Assembly (NCBI GenBank): GCA_037951105.1
Contig: JBAMJV010009099.1
Span: 1 to 64,000 of the forward strand
Direction of reading: 5' to 3'
DNA from: Echinarachnius parma
Taxonomy: Eukaryota; Echinodermata; Echinoidea; Clypeasteroida; Echinarachniidae
Length of the DNA stretch: 64,000 bases
A model generated the notes under the pieces. It made no database searches, had not been told where the DNA came from, and was given only the letters and a program-made list of their open reading frames with translations. Made by a program: the position numbers and the translations under genes. This document shows, piece by piece, positions 63,994 to 64,000 of this stretch (within the stretch, counting starts at the first letter, position 1; each line of letters opens with the position of its first letter).

Positions 63994-64000
63994 GGCTTCT

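Noticed and set aside
1-64000. All exon copies as an assembly or haplotype-collapse artefact
   Set aside because: Copies within one ladder differ by many substitutions and indels and include intact transposons between them, which fits old duplications better; long reads would still be useful.

Overview
This is animal nuclear DNA: AT-rich, with spliced genes, GT-AG introns of a few hundred bases to several kilobases, and very many short inverted-repeat transposons. No bacterial or viral gene is present. The repeat style (pogo-like TA-flanked MITEs, tRNA-derived SINEs, a 'treated as 1 kb element with CCGT tracts' family, GATGGT and CAT minisatellites) fits a marine deuterostome. An echinoderm, possibly a sea urchin, is my best guess, but this is an inference from repeat style and divergence from human, not a species call.

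Three complete protein-coding genes could be built exon by exon with matching splice phases. (1) TRA2 (transformer-2 splicing factor), minus strand, 9838 down to 3455, 7 coding exons, 287 aa. (2) ICE2/NARG2 (little elongation complex subunit 2), plus strand, 11500 to 24676, 12 coding exons, about 1411 aa. (3) GPR155/LYCHOS (lysosomal PIN-like transporter/GPCR-like/DEP protein), minus strand, 57682 down to 32187, 14 coding exons, 877 aa. TRA2 and ICE2 are head to head around a CpG-rich segment at about 9.84-10.2 kb. ICE2 and GPR155 are tail to tail, with opposed AATAAA signals only about 40 bp apart near 27.02-27.06 kb.

Region by region: 1-1.4 kb is a CTTCTT-rich satellite of about 145-bp units; 1.4-3.4 kb holds MITEs and the probable TRA2 3' UTR; 3.45-9.84 kb is TRA2; 9.84-11.5 kb is the divergent spacer; 11.5-24.7 kb is ICE2; 24.7-32.2 kb is the convergent spacer or 3' UTRs, full of MITEs plus a 1.1-kb dispersed element; 32.2-57.7 kb is GPR155, whose 9.4-kb intron 13 holds a 3.2-kb transposon; 57.7-64 kb holds the GPR155 5' UTR, a third copy of the dispersed element, a 2.6-kb relative of the intron-13 transposon, and a 365-bp palindrome at the edge.

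The most striking feature is that about 13 of the 33 coding exons have one or more partial, mostly decayed tandem copies of themselves beside them. Most copies carry stops or have lost a splice site. Some stay phase-compatible and could be spliced: the ICE2 exon-4 array of about seven units and the ICE2 exon-10 copy. Other points worth checking are two transposons that share termini but carry different dispersed motifs, a dispersed element loaded with nuclear-receptor-like half-sites, and GAT/GGT repeats lying immediately behind three splice donors.
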